59,016 nucleotides of DNA from Methylibium sp. (lineage in GTDB: Bacteria; Pseudomonadota; Gammaproteobacteria; Burkholderiales; Burkholderiaceae_C). The translations under genes and the position numbers were made by a program. The DNA lies in NCBI GenBank assembly GCA_013824165.1, contig PNNH01000055.1, forward strand, positions 1 through 59,016, written 5' to 3'. Numbering within the stretch: the stretch's first letter is position 1; the number at the start of each line of letters is the position of its first letter. The notes beneath the pieces are model-generated. The model saw nothing but the letters and a program-made list of their open reading frames with translations. It was not told the DNA's origin and did not search any database. Below are positions 7,825-14,668 of this stretch, in pieces.

Positions 7825-8382
7825 CTAGTCCCACTTAATGTGGCAATTTCCTGCTAGGAAATAAAACAAAGCCTCAGATAACGTGGGATTTATACCCAAA
7901 TCGCTTGGTTCGGCGGAAGAGGCGACAGGCTGTAAGACGTGCTCATATATTGCAGAATCTATTGCGAGCCGCGATGCCCCTGCTGCAATCAGTGGACGGA
8001 TATGGTGATTGAACCGCGTGCGAATGTCGCCCAGCGTGTAGGCGAATATAGCTTGTGCAGTTTGGGAAGACTGAAAACGCATAATGCGCTTCATCGCGCG
8101 TTCTTTCGCTTCTTCAGCGTCACCCACGAGGTCGCTTCGCCCTGTATCTGCCAGCTTCTGCTCTAAAGATCTTGTTATTGCGGTGGCTGGTTTATTGAAG
8201 TAGTGCTGTAGATCTTCAATAAACTTCGTTTCTTCAACCGGCGAAGCCCCAGCCTCCGCTTTTAGTCGCTCGTACAAAACGGCGATCTGACTTCGAGGCT
8301 GGGGAAGATTATTTGTGACATTGACATCGCGGCCAGCGACGTGTCCCCCAGCGCTAACCTCTTTGAGCGTTGTCAGCTGCAT
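7825..8382 (-). CDS. ABC-3C system C-terminal-domain protein with GGHVAGRDV head
   Basis: This encodes 185 aa. ATG 8382 is used; a GTG at 8385 directly precedes it. Residues 12-20 read GGHVAGRDV, a short Gly-Asp motif almost repeated at the end of the upstream peptide. The rest is helical and closes with SEALFYFLAGNCHIKWD. A terminal Tyr-Phe-Leu...Cys-His-Ile-Lys/Arg-Trp is what I recall from ABC-3C C-terminal domains. In most such proteins this domain is fused behind an enzymatic effector (protease, nuclease). Here no enzyme domain precedes it, so the killing function is probably supplied by another gene. Role is inferred from motif and operon. Confidence 0.68.
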   Translation of the reverse strand: MQLTTLKEVSAGGHVAGRDVNVTNNLPQPRSQIAVLYERLKAEAGASPVEETKFIEDLQHYFNKPATAITRSLEQKLADTGRSDLVGDAEEAKERAMKRIMRFQSSQTAQAIFAYTLGDIRTRFNHHIRPLIAAGASRLAIDSAIYEHVLQPVASSAEPSDLGINPTLSEALFYFLAGNCHIKWD

Positions 8383-8392
8383 CACGGGGTCG

Positions 8393-8548
8393 TCACTTGT
8401 TGATGTCGCGACCTGCCACGTCGCCGCCGGCGAATATGCCCTCTTGCCTCACGTTCTGTTTAGAACTCCGGACGCTGTGCCACTTGACTGTGATGCCGCC
8501 AGCCAGAGCACCAACGATGAACGAAACGATCTCGCTGAGGTATTCCAT
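8393..8548 (-). CDS. 51-aa single-span membrane peptide with C-terminal GGDVAGRDIN motif
   Basis: The first gene of the ABC-3C operon. ATG 8548 has a GGGAGG ribosome site six bases upstream. Residues 4-20 (LSEIVSFIVGALAGGIT) form one predicted membrane helix. Residues 22-35 are basic, and the protein ends GGDVAGRDINK at 41-51. The same motif (GGHVAGRDV) opens the next protein, whose ATG lies 10 bases after this stop. I infer that the motif joins the two proteins and that this peptide is the membrane-acting effector missing from the neighbour. No characterised homologue is known to me. An earlier in-frame start at 8614 has no ribosome site. Confidence 0.62.
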   Translation of the reverse strand: MEYLSEIVSFIVGALAGGITVKWHSVRSSKQNVRQEGIFAGGDVAGRDINK

Positions 8549-8718
8549 ACGCCTCCCGTGCGCACTTTTGTCGCGTGAGGATAACGTAACCGTGTGTTTG
8601 CTGTATCCGGACATGCCAGGAGCTACCTAGTAGGCTCTGGCTGCAACGGCCCAGCGCAAGGTGCTCGTCCAGGCTCCATCGTTCACTGGTAAATACGTGC
8701 GGGAGAATGGAGGGCAGG

Positions 8719-8925
8719 ATGAGACTGGAAGAGATCGAAGTCGCTAGCGCTGACAAGCGACGCGAACAACAGCTAAGAACAGGGGCGGCGGTGGCGGCTG
8801 CAAAGGCTGCGCAGCTCCGTACACAGGCGGACGACGCAGGCAGCAAAACAGTGAAGGACGCGCGGCAGGAGCGTCCAATCAAGCCAAAGCCACCATCCAC
8901 TAAGACGATCAAGCCGAAGGCCTAG
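8719..8925 (+). CDS. small charged hypothetical protein
   Basis: This encodes 68 aa starting MRLEEIEVASADKRREQQ. ATG 8719 has GGAGGGCAGG upstream; the in-frame ATG at 8707 has no spacing for a ribosome site. Residues 1-45 are a predicted amphipathic helix rich in Lys, Arg, Glu and Ala. The tail is Pro/Lys-rich and ends TIKPKA. Its form recalls small proteins accompanying DUF6641 islands. It is divergent from the ABC-3C operon, and function is unknown. Confidence 0.5.
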   Translation: MRLEEIEVASADKRREQQLRTGAAVAAAKAAQLRTQADDAGSKTVKDARQERPIKPKPPSTKTIKPKA

Positions 8926-9058
8926 CGCCAGCGGCCGGGTGTCGAGAGAGGCCTGCACGAATGTCCTCTGACACGACATGTCCGGGAAATGGCGCCGATT
9001 TATTGGACGCGGAGTGCTTTCTCGAAGATAGCAATCGATGGACGGACTTGAGGTGTGC

Positions 9059-9148
9059 TGGCGGAAGCGGTGAGATTCGAACTCACGGAAGGCTTTCGCC
9101 TTCGTCGGTTTTCAAGACCGATGGATTAAACCACTCTCCCACGCTTCC
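9059..9148 (-). tRNA. tRNA-Ser(UGA), element-borne divergent copy
   Basis: The 90-nt gene runs from GGAAGCG at 9148 to an encoded CCA at 9059-9061. The acceptor arms GGAAGCG/CGCTTCC pair fully. The anticodon TGA is complementary to 9112-9114 inside the loop CTTGAAA, and a long variable arm fits tRNA-Ser. Against the broken host copy nearby, the D stem is GGA/TCC rather than GCC/GGC and the anticodon stem is TCGGT/ACCGA rather than CCGGT. These are changes that preserve pairing, so the gene looks functional. It most likely came with the element. Confidence 0.93.
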
Positions 9149-9202
9149 TGGGCTGAGCTCGGAGTGTAGCCGGGCAGGCTGGCTGCGCCGGCTTTGAGCT
9201 TA

Positions 9203-9221
9203 CTTTGCAAGTCTTTGCAAG
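9203..9221. repeat. tandem 9-bp direct repeats near the att site
   Basis: CTTTGCAAG occurs at 9203-9211 and 9213-9221, one base apart, about 55 bases inside the element from the tRNA junction. Short tandem repeats at this distance are typical arm-type sites for tyrosine integrases or excisionases. The role is inferred. Confidence 0.4.
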
Positions 9222-9276
9222 GCTGATTTTGCCAAAAATTCAAATAAAATCAAGGGATTGTATTTGAAGCAAAGTA

Positions 9277-9315
9277 TTTCAAGACCGGTGCCTTAAACCG
9301 CTCGGCCACGCTTCC
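9277..9315 (-). pseudogene. 5' half of the host tRNA-Ser(UGA) gene, att junction
   Basis: Reading from 9315 on the minus strand, the sequence follows a standard tRNA-Ser: GGAAGCG acceptor, TGGCCGAGCGG D arm, anticodon stem CCGGT and loop CTTGAAA. It then departs with no 3' half. TTTCAAGACCG is shared with the intact gene at 9059-9148. This marks insertion in the anticodon loop. The matching 3' half should lie at the other end of the element, beyond the left edge of the window. Confidence 0.8.
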
Positions 9316-9351
9316 TCTTGAAGGGCGCCATTCTAGCCCGAGGCGCGAGCC

Positions 9352-10176
9352 TCAGGAGCCAGGCGCCTGGGCTTGGGTGCACTGCACCTGGATCAGCTCG
9401 CGCCGGTGCCCGTCGACGCGCATGGCGCTCAGTTGTCCGCCCCAGATGCAGCCGGTGTCCAGGGCCAGCAGATCAGGCCGGTTGATCAGGCCCAGCGTCG
9501 ACCAGTGGCCGAAGGCGATCGGGGTGCTGGCGCTGCGCCGTCCGGGCACCTCGAACCAGGGCATGAAGCCCGCAGGTGCGCCGCCTGCGCCGTCCTTGGT
9601 GTGGAAGTCCAACTGACCCTGCGCATCGCAAAAACGCAAGCGCGTCAGCACATTGATGATGAAGCGCAGCCGGGGCGCGCCGTGCAGATCGTCCCGCCAC
9701 TGGGCCGGCTCATTGCCATACATCTGCGGCAGGAACTCGCTCAGCGCGGGGCTGCGCAGCAGCTCTTCCACTTCCGCCGCCAGGCTCAAGGTCTGTGCCA
9801 GATCCCATTGCGGCACCACGCCGGCATGCACCATCAGCCAGCCGTGCGCGTGCACGGCCAGGCGTTGCTGGCGCAGCCAGTCCAGCAGGGCTTCGCGGTC
9901 GGGTGCTTCAAGGATCTCGTGCAAGGTGTCGCTGCGGTGCGGCTTCCTGGTTTTGGCGGCGATCGCGAGCAAATGCAGATCGTGGTTGCCGAGCAGGCAG
10001 GTGGCGGCGCCCTCCAGGCCCTGCAGGCGGCGCAGCGTGGCCAGCGAAGCCGGCCCGCGGTTGACCAGGTCGCCCAGCAGATAGAGCTGGTCGCGCGAGG
10101 GGGAAAAGTCGATTTCGGCCAGCAGCCGTTCCAGCGCGTCGCAGCAGCCCTGGACGTCGCCAATCAGGTAGTTCAT
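9352..10176 (-). CDS. apaH: symmetrical bis(5'-nucleosyl)-tetraphosphatase
   Basis: This 274-aa cytoplasmic phosphoesterase splits diadenosine tetraphosphate into two ADP and can remove Np4 caps from RNA. The metal-binding motifs of the PPP phosphatase fold are seen: GDVQG (6-10), GDLVNRG (35-41) and GNHDLH (63-68). The protein length is standard for ApaH. ATG 10176 starts at MNYLIGDVQGC, the family's usual beginning; the longer frame to 10284 would reach the start of the divergent membrane-protein gene. It is the first core gene beside the element junction. Confidence 0.95.
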   Translation of the reverse strand: MNYLIGDVQGCCDALERLLAEIDFSPSRDQLYLLGDLVNRGPASLATLRRLQGLEGAATCLLGNHDLHLLAIAAKTRKPHRSDTLHEILEAPDREALLDWLRQQRLAVHAHGWLMVHAGVVPQWDLAQTLSLAAEVEELLRSPALSEFLPQMYGNEPAQWRDDLHGAPRLRFIINVLTRLRFCDAQGQLDFHTKDGAGGAPAGFMPWFEVPGRRSASTPIAFGHWSTLGLINRPDLLALDTGCIWGGQLSAMRVDGHRRELIQVQCTQAQAPGS

Positions 10177-10283
10177 ACCGGGATTGTGCGGTGCGGCCGG
10201 GGCATTTGCTTCTGCTACCCTTGCGGCCTTCGCGAATAACGTGCGCGCCCGCCGGCCCGATGCCCGGCGTTGGTGCGCCCTCA

Positions 10284-11582
10284 ATGGACACTGCGCTAGT
10301 ACTTTTTCTGATCCTGCTGAACGGCGTTTTTGCCATGTCCGAGATGGCGCTGACGGCCAGCCGCAAGGCGCGCTTGCAGGTCATGCTGGAAGCCGGGGAA
10401 TCCGGCGCGCAGGCGGCGATGGATCTGCATGAGAACCCGACCAAGTTCCTCTCGGTGGTGCAGATCGGCATCACGTCGATTGGCGTGCTGAACGGCATCG
10501 TCGGTGAGGCGGCGTTCTCAGGGCCTTTGGCGCAATGGCTGTTGAGCATGGGCCTGACGGAATCTGTGGCGCAGGTGTCGGCCACAGGCCTGGTGGTGGT
10601 GCTGCTGACCATCGCCACCATCATCTTTGGCGAACTGGTGCCAAAGCGCCTGGGGCAGATCTACCCCGAGACCGTGGCCCGCCTGGTGGCGCCGCCGATG
10701 GAAGTCCTGTCGATGGTGGCGCGGCCGCTGGTCAAGCTGCTGACCTTCGCCACCGAGGCCACGCTGGGACTGATGGGGCAGCGCGGCAAGGTGCAGCGCG
10801 GCGTGACGGAAGAAGAGATCGCCGCCAGCCTGGAAGAGGGCCTCGATGCGGGCGTGATCGAGGAGCAAGAGCACCAGATGGTGCGCAATGTGTTCCGGCT
10901 CGATGAGCGCCAGGTCGGCTCGATGATGATTCCGCGCGCCGAGATCGCGTGGCTGGACATTGATGACGAGGCGCCGGCCGTGCTGGAGATGCTGCGCGCG
11001 CATGGCTACAGCCGCTATCCGGTCTGCCGCGGTGGCCTGACCGAGGTGGTGGGCGTGGTTTCCGCGCAGACGCTGCTGCAACGCGCGCTGTCCGGCCAGG
11101 CCTTGAGCCTGGGCCAGGATCTGGAGGCCCCGATCTTCGTGCCCGAGACGCTGTCCGGCATGGAGCTGCTGGACCACTTCCGCGCCTCGGATGCGCAGCT
11201 GGTGTTCGTGGTCGACGAGTACGGTGAAGTGCAGGGCGTGATCTCGGTGCGCGATGTGCTGGAAGCGATCGCCGGCGAGTTCTCTGCGCCCAGCGATGGC
11301 GACGCCTGGGCGGTGCAGCGCGAGGACGGTAGCTGGCTGATGGATGGCTTGATTCCGGTACCGGAATTCAAGGACCGACTGGAATTGAAGGAACTGCCCG
11401 AGGAAGACCGCGGGCGCTACAACACCCTGGCCGGCATGATCATGCTGCTGCTGGGACGACTGCCGCGTACGACGGATGCGGTGGAATGGGATGCTTGGCG
11501 TTTCGAGGTTGTCGACCTGGATGGCAAGCGTGTGGACAAGGTGCTGGTCACGCGACTGGCTGTCGAAGGAGAGAAGGAATGA
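10284..11582 (+). CDS. hemolysin/CorC-type (CNNM) membrane protein
   Basis: This encodes 432 aa. ATG 10284 (MDTALVLFLILLNGVFAMSEMAL) begins a DUF21 membrane domain with hydrophobic spans to about residue 160. A CBS-domain pair follows (about 200-320; MIPRAEIAWL, VVDEYGEVQGVIS), then a C-terminal CorC/HlyC domain (about 335-425; DGSWLMDGLIPVPEF). Family members are linked to Mg2+ or Na+ handling; the historic name hemolysin is misleading. The stop overlaps the next start by ATGA, so it is coupled to the SapC gene. Confidence 0.9.
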   Translation: MDTALVLFLILLNGVFAMSEMALTASRKARLQVMLEAGESGAQAAMDLHENPTKFLSVVQIGITSIGVLNGIVGEAAFSGPLAQWLLSMGLTESVAQVSATGLVVVLLTIATIIFGELVPKRLGQIYPETVARLVAPPMEVLSMVARPLVKLLTFATEATLGLMGQRGKVQRGVTEEEIAASLEEGLDAGVIEEQEHQMVRNVFRLDERQVGSMMIPRAEIAWLDIDDEAPAVLEMLRAHGYSRYPVCRGGLTEVVGVVSAQTLLQRALSGQALSLGQDLEAPIFVPETLSGMELLDHFRASDAQLVFVVDEYGEVQGVISVRDVLEAIAGEFSAPSDGDAWAVQREDGSWLMDGLIPVPEFKDRLELKELPEEDRGRYNTLAGMIMLLLGRLPRTTDAVEWDAWRFEVVDLDGKRVDKVLVTRLAVEGEKE

Positions 11583-12316
11583 GCAATCCCCCGCTGTACG
11601 GCAATCTGGTGCCGCTGGACCGCGAACACCACAAGCATCTGCGTCTGCAGACCGAGCTGTCGACTCTGGAGCGGGTCGAAAACTTGAACTCGCTGTTTCT
11701 GACGGCGGTCGAGTTTGCCGATGCCTGCAAGGAGTTTCCGCTGGTGTTCGTGCGCGTCGGCGATGTGCCGACTGACGGCACACCCCAGGCCATCGCACCC
11801 TTGGCTGTGCTGGGCCTGAAGCCGGGTAGCAATCTGTTCGTCAAGGACGGCCAGTGGACCGGTGGCTACATGCCTGCGTATCTGCGCCGTTATCCCTTTG
11901 CGATGGCGCGCATCAGTGAGAACGAGATCGCGGTCTGCTTCGACGCTGACTGGCGCGGCTTCTCGACCAGCGAGGGCATGCCGCTGTTCGAGGCCGATGG
12001 ACAGCCCAGCGAGTTCATCATGAACGCCAAGACCTTCCTGGAGAATTTCGAGCGCGAGGCCGACCGCACCCGTGTGGTCTGCGAGCAGCTGGCGGCTCTG
12101 GACCTGCTGCAGGACATGCGCTTCGAAGCCACCCTGCCGGATGGCGAGAAGATCGATGTGGACGGCTTCCTGGCCGTCAATGAGCAGAAGCTCGCCGAAC
12201 TGCCCGACGACCAGGTGGTGCAGCTGCATCGCAGCGGCCTGTTGGCCTTGCTGGAGATGCACCGCGTCTCGATGGGCAATATGGGGCGCCTGGCGCAACT
12301 GCACCGCGCGGCCTGA
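11579..12316 (+). CDS. SapC family protein
   Basis: This encodes 245 aa with an ATG overlapping the previous stop. The pattern YGNLVPLDREHHKHLRL, then FPLVFVRVG, LGLKPGSNLFV and the block YMPAYLRRYPFAM matches SapC-type proteins. Their name comes from a Campylobacter S-layer gene, but their role in betaproteobacteria is not known. No signal peptide or membrane span is seen. Tight coupling to the CNNM-type membrane protein suggests a shared process, but no function can be given. Confidence 0.82.
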   Translation: MSNPPLYGNLVPLDREHHKHLRLQTELSTLERVENLNSLFLTAVEFADACKEFPLVFVRVGDVPTDGTPQAIAPLAVLGLKPGSNLFVKDGQWTGGYMPAYLRRYPFAMARISENEIAVCFDADWRGFSTSEGMPLFEADGQPSEFIMNAKTFLENFEREADRTRVVCEQLAALDLLQDMRFEATLPDGEKIDVDGFLAVNEQKLAELPDDQVVQLHRSGLLALLEMHRVSMGNMGRLAQLHRAA

Positions 12317-12383
12317 TCTGGCATCGTGCCCGGCTGCCTGCGTCGCGCGGGCAGCCGCTCCTGCTCCCTGAAGGAAGGCCGTG

Positions 12384-13775
12384 ATGGCTCAGCCTGTTTT
12401 CGAGGGCTTCCTGTCCACGCCTGAGATGGCCGCCCTGCTCGATGAGCGGGGCATGGTGCAGGCCATGATGGACTTCGAGGCCGCGCTTGCGCGGGCGCAG
12501 GCGCGGGCGGGTGTGATTCCGACTGCCGCCGCGCAGGCCATCAGCAGCCTGTGCCGGGCCGAGCTCTATGACGTCACGGCCCTGGTCGGCGCCAGCGCGC
12601 GTGCCGGCAGCCTGGCCTTGCCGGTGATCGACAAGCTGACCGAGACGGTGGCCTTGTTCGATCCGGTTGCGGCCGGCTTTGTGCATTGGGGCTCGACCGG
12701 CCAGGACGTGCTGGATTCGGCGCTGGCCCTGCAGACGCAGCGTGCGCTGCGTCTGATCGATGCTGATTTGCTGCGCCTGTGCGAGGGCTTGCTGGACCTG
12801 GTCGAAGCGTCGCCGGCGATGCCGATGTTGGCGCGCACGCTGATGCAGCCTGCGCAAGTCACCAGCCTGCGCTTCAAGGCCATGGGCTGGCTGGCGCCGC
12901 TGCTTCGCTGTGTGGGCAGCCTGCGCGAGCAGGCCGCTGAAGCTGTGCTGCTTCAGTTCGGCGGGCTGGTCGGCACGCAAGCCGCTCTGGGCGAGCAGGC
13001 GGATGCCGTGGCCGCCGAGTTGGCGCGTGAACTGGGCTTGCGTCTGCCGGATGCGCCCTGGCAGGTGCAGCGCGATCGCTGGGTGCGGCTGGGAGCCGAG
13101 ATCGGCATCTTGTGCGGCGTGCTGGGCAAGTACGCCGGTGATCTGGCCTTGCTGAGCCAGGCCGAGGTGGGCGAGATTAGAGAGCCTCTGGCGCCTGGCC
13201 GCAGCGGCCCCTGCGGCTATGCGAGCAAGGACAACCCGGTGGCCTGCCTGCTGGCGCTTGCTGCAGCCAAGCGCGCGCCGCAGCGCGTGGCCGGGCTGCT
13301 GGCCTGCATGAATCAAGAGCATGAACGCGGGCTGGGGGGCTGGCAGGCCGAGCAGGCGGAGTTTGCCGGCTTGCTGCAGTGCTGCCACAGCGGCCTGCAG
13401 GCCTTGGCGCTGGCCTTGCCGCTGCGGGTCAATCCGGCGCGCATGCTGCAGAACATCGATCGTCAGCTGGATCTGGTCTGCGCCGAAGCCCTGGTGCTGC
13501 TGCTTGCCGCGTCGATGGGGCGCGGGCCGGCGCAGACCTGTGTCGAGCAGATGTGCCAGCAGGTCAGGACGCAGGGCCGGCCCTTGCGGCAACTGGCCCG
13601 CGAGTTGCTCCAAGGCGACGCCGTACTGGCCGCGGCGATCTCGCCGGCGAGCCTGGAGGCGGTGTTCGATCCTCACGCTGCGGCCCAGCGGGCCGACGGG
13701 CGGGTGGCGCAGGCCTTGAGCCGGGCTGGCGCCGAGCTTCAGGCCCTGCGGGCTGCCGTGCCGGATGCTTCATGA
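12384..13775 (+). CDS. PcaB-like lyase (3-carboxy-cis,cis-muconate cycloisomerase family), abnormal signature loop
   Basis: This encodes 463 aa of the fumarase/aspartase fold. ATG 12384 has AAGGAAGG upstream. PcaB-like features are FEAALARAQARAGVIP near the N-terminus, FVHWGSTGQDVLDSAL (substrate loop) and MNQEHERGLGGWQAE. PcaB converts 3-carboxymuconate in the protocatechuate pathway. The family's signature loop GSSxMPHKxNP is here GPCGYASKDNP (about residues 274-284): Gly, Lys, Asn and Pro remain, but both Ser and the Met-Pro-His are gone. This could reflect two offsetting indels. It may be inactive or altered. No other pca genes are adjacent, although pobA lies 12 kb away. Confidence 0.78.
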   Translation: MAQPVFEGFLSTPEMAALLDERGMVQAMMDFEAALARAQARAGVIPTAAAQAISSLCRAELYDVTALVGASARAGSLALPVIDKLTETVALFDPVAAGFVHWGSTGQDVLDSALALQTQRALRLIDADLLRLCEGLLDLVEASPAMPMLARTLMQPAQVTSLRFKAMGWLAPLLRCVGSLREQAAEAVLLQFGGLVGTQAALGEQADAVAAELARELGLRLPDAPWQVQRDRWVRLGAEIGILCGVLGKYAGDLALLSQAEVGEIREPLAPGRSGPCGYASKDNPVACLLALAAAKRAPQRVAGLLACMNQEHERGLGGWQAEQAEFAGLLQCCHSGLQALALALPLRVNPARMLQNIDRQLDLVCAEALVLLLAASMGRGPAQTCVEQMCQQVRTQGRPLRQLARELLQGDAVLAAAISPASLEAVFDPHAAAQRADGRVAQALSRAGAELQALRAAVPDAS

Positions 13776-13936
13776 GCTGCGTCGCTCGACCGGTCCCCTG
13801 GGTGCGGGAGTGGCCCCACAGATGGGGCTTGCTGTAAGGCAAGAAGTATGTAAGAGCAAGTCGTTACAGTTTGGCCACGAATCTGCCGATATAGCAGGCT
13901 AGACTCCCGCCAACGAATTCACAGATTGGGCTCCCC

Positions 13937-14668
13937 GTGCATAGCAACAGCCTTCATCAAGTGCCGCAGTCCGCTGCGTTGCCCATGAGCGCGCTGGCCT
14001 CTTCTCTGGACGGCGGCTTCACCATCCATGCAACCCGCTCGGGCTCTTTGAGCGAGATGGCTCAGCGCCTGGTGATTCAACGTTACGCTCAGCGCGGTTA
14101 TCTGCGCATGCCCTGGTCCTCGGCGACCGAGCCCCAGTTGCTGACCTTGAGCGCCAGCGGTGCGGGCGGGACGCTGGGCACCTTGGGTGTACGCCTGGAT
14201 TCGGAACAAGGTTTGAAGGCGGACGAAGCCTTCGCGGAAGAGATGCGGGTGCTGCGCGCCCAGGGGCTGCGCCTGTGCGAGTTCACGCAGCTGGCGCTGG
14301 AGCATGGCATCACGTCGGTGAATGTGCTGGCCGGCTTGTTCCATGCCGCGCACCTCTACGCCCATCAGGTCAACGAAGTTGAGTTGCTGGTGATCGAGGT
14401 CAATCCGCGCCATGTGGCCTACTACCGCCGCATGCTCGGTTTTACGATTGCTAGCGAGCAGCGCATGAACCCCCGGGTGCAGGCGCCAGCCGTGCTGATG
14501 TGCCTGGATTTGGCGTATGCGCAGCAGCAGATCGACAGCCTGGGTGGCGCCCGAAACGCGGGTTTGACGCGCTCGCTCTATCCGCACTTCTTCGGCCCTG
14601 ACGAGCAGGCCGGCCTGCTCGACAAGCTGTACTCGCAGCTGGAAGCGCAGGCCCTGCAAGCGGCCTGA
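13937..14668 (+). CDS. FeeM-like N-acyl amino acid synthase (GNAT fold)
   Basis: This encodes 243 aa. The start is GTG 13937 with only a weak ribosome site; ATG 13985 is an alternative. The segments LGVRLDSEQGLKADEAF, AEEMRVLRAQG, CEFTQLAL, LLVIEVNPRHVAYYRRMLGF and a C-terminal YPHFFGPDEQA match the FeeM-type acyltransferases. These join fatty acyl groups from acyl-ACP to an amino acid. The Asn-Pro-Arg-His-x-x-Tyr-Tyr segment is typical of that family. No FeeN-like or export gene is adjacent, so the product is unknown. It converges on the IclR gene with no gap. Confidence 0.72.
   Translation: MHSNSLHQVPQSAALPMSALASSLDGGFTIHATRSGSLSEMAQRLVIQRYAQRGYLRMPWSSATEPQLLTLSASGAGGTLGTLGVRLDSEQGLKADEAFAEEMRVLRAQGLRLCEFTQLALEHGITSVNVLAGLFHAAHLYAHQVNEVELLVIEVNPRHVAYYRRMLGFTIASEQRMNPRVQAPAVLMCLDLAYAQQQIDSLGGARNAGLTRSLYPHFFGPDEQAGLLDKLYSQLEAQALQAA

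Larger units (their letters stand above)
1..9276. mobile_element. right-hand part of an integrated mobile element (left end outside window)
   Basis: The block holds two tyrosine recombinases, a Rep-like protein, a sliding-clamp-like protein, a DUF6641 protein and an ABC-3C operon, and no housekeeping gene. Its right limit is set by a broken tRNA-Ser 5' half (9277-9315), after which apaH and core genes begin. The stretch 5.4-8.4 kb is visibly richer in A+T than the chromosome to the right. Integration into a tRNA gene by a tyrosine integrase is established for integrative elements. Whether this one is conjugative cannot be told, because no transfer genes are visible. The exact right edge is inferred from where tRNA identity stops. 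Confidence 0.72.

Noticed and set aside
9277-9315. Second functional tRNA-Ser gene
   Set aside because: Identity to tRNA stops after the anticodon loop; no 3' half, T arm or CCA follows.
13833-13878. CTGTAA...TTACAG inverted repeat as a lux-box-like site before the FeeM-like gene
   Set aside because: The arms are only 6 bp and about 34 bases apart, and no LuxR/LuxI gene is in the window.
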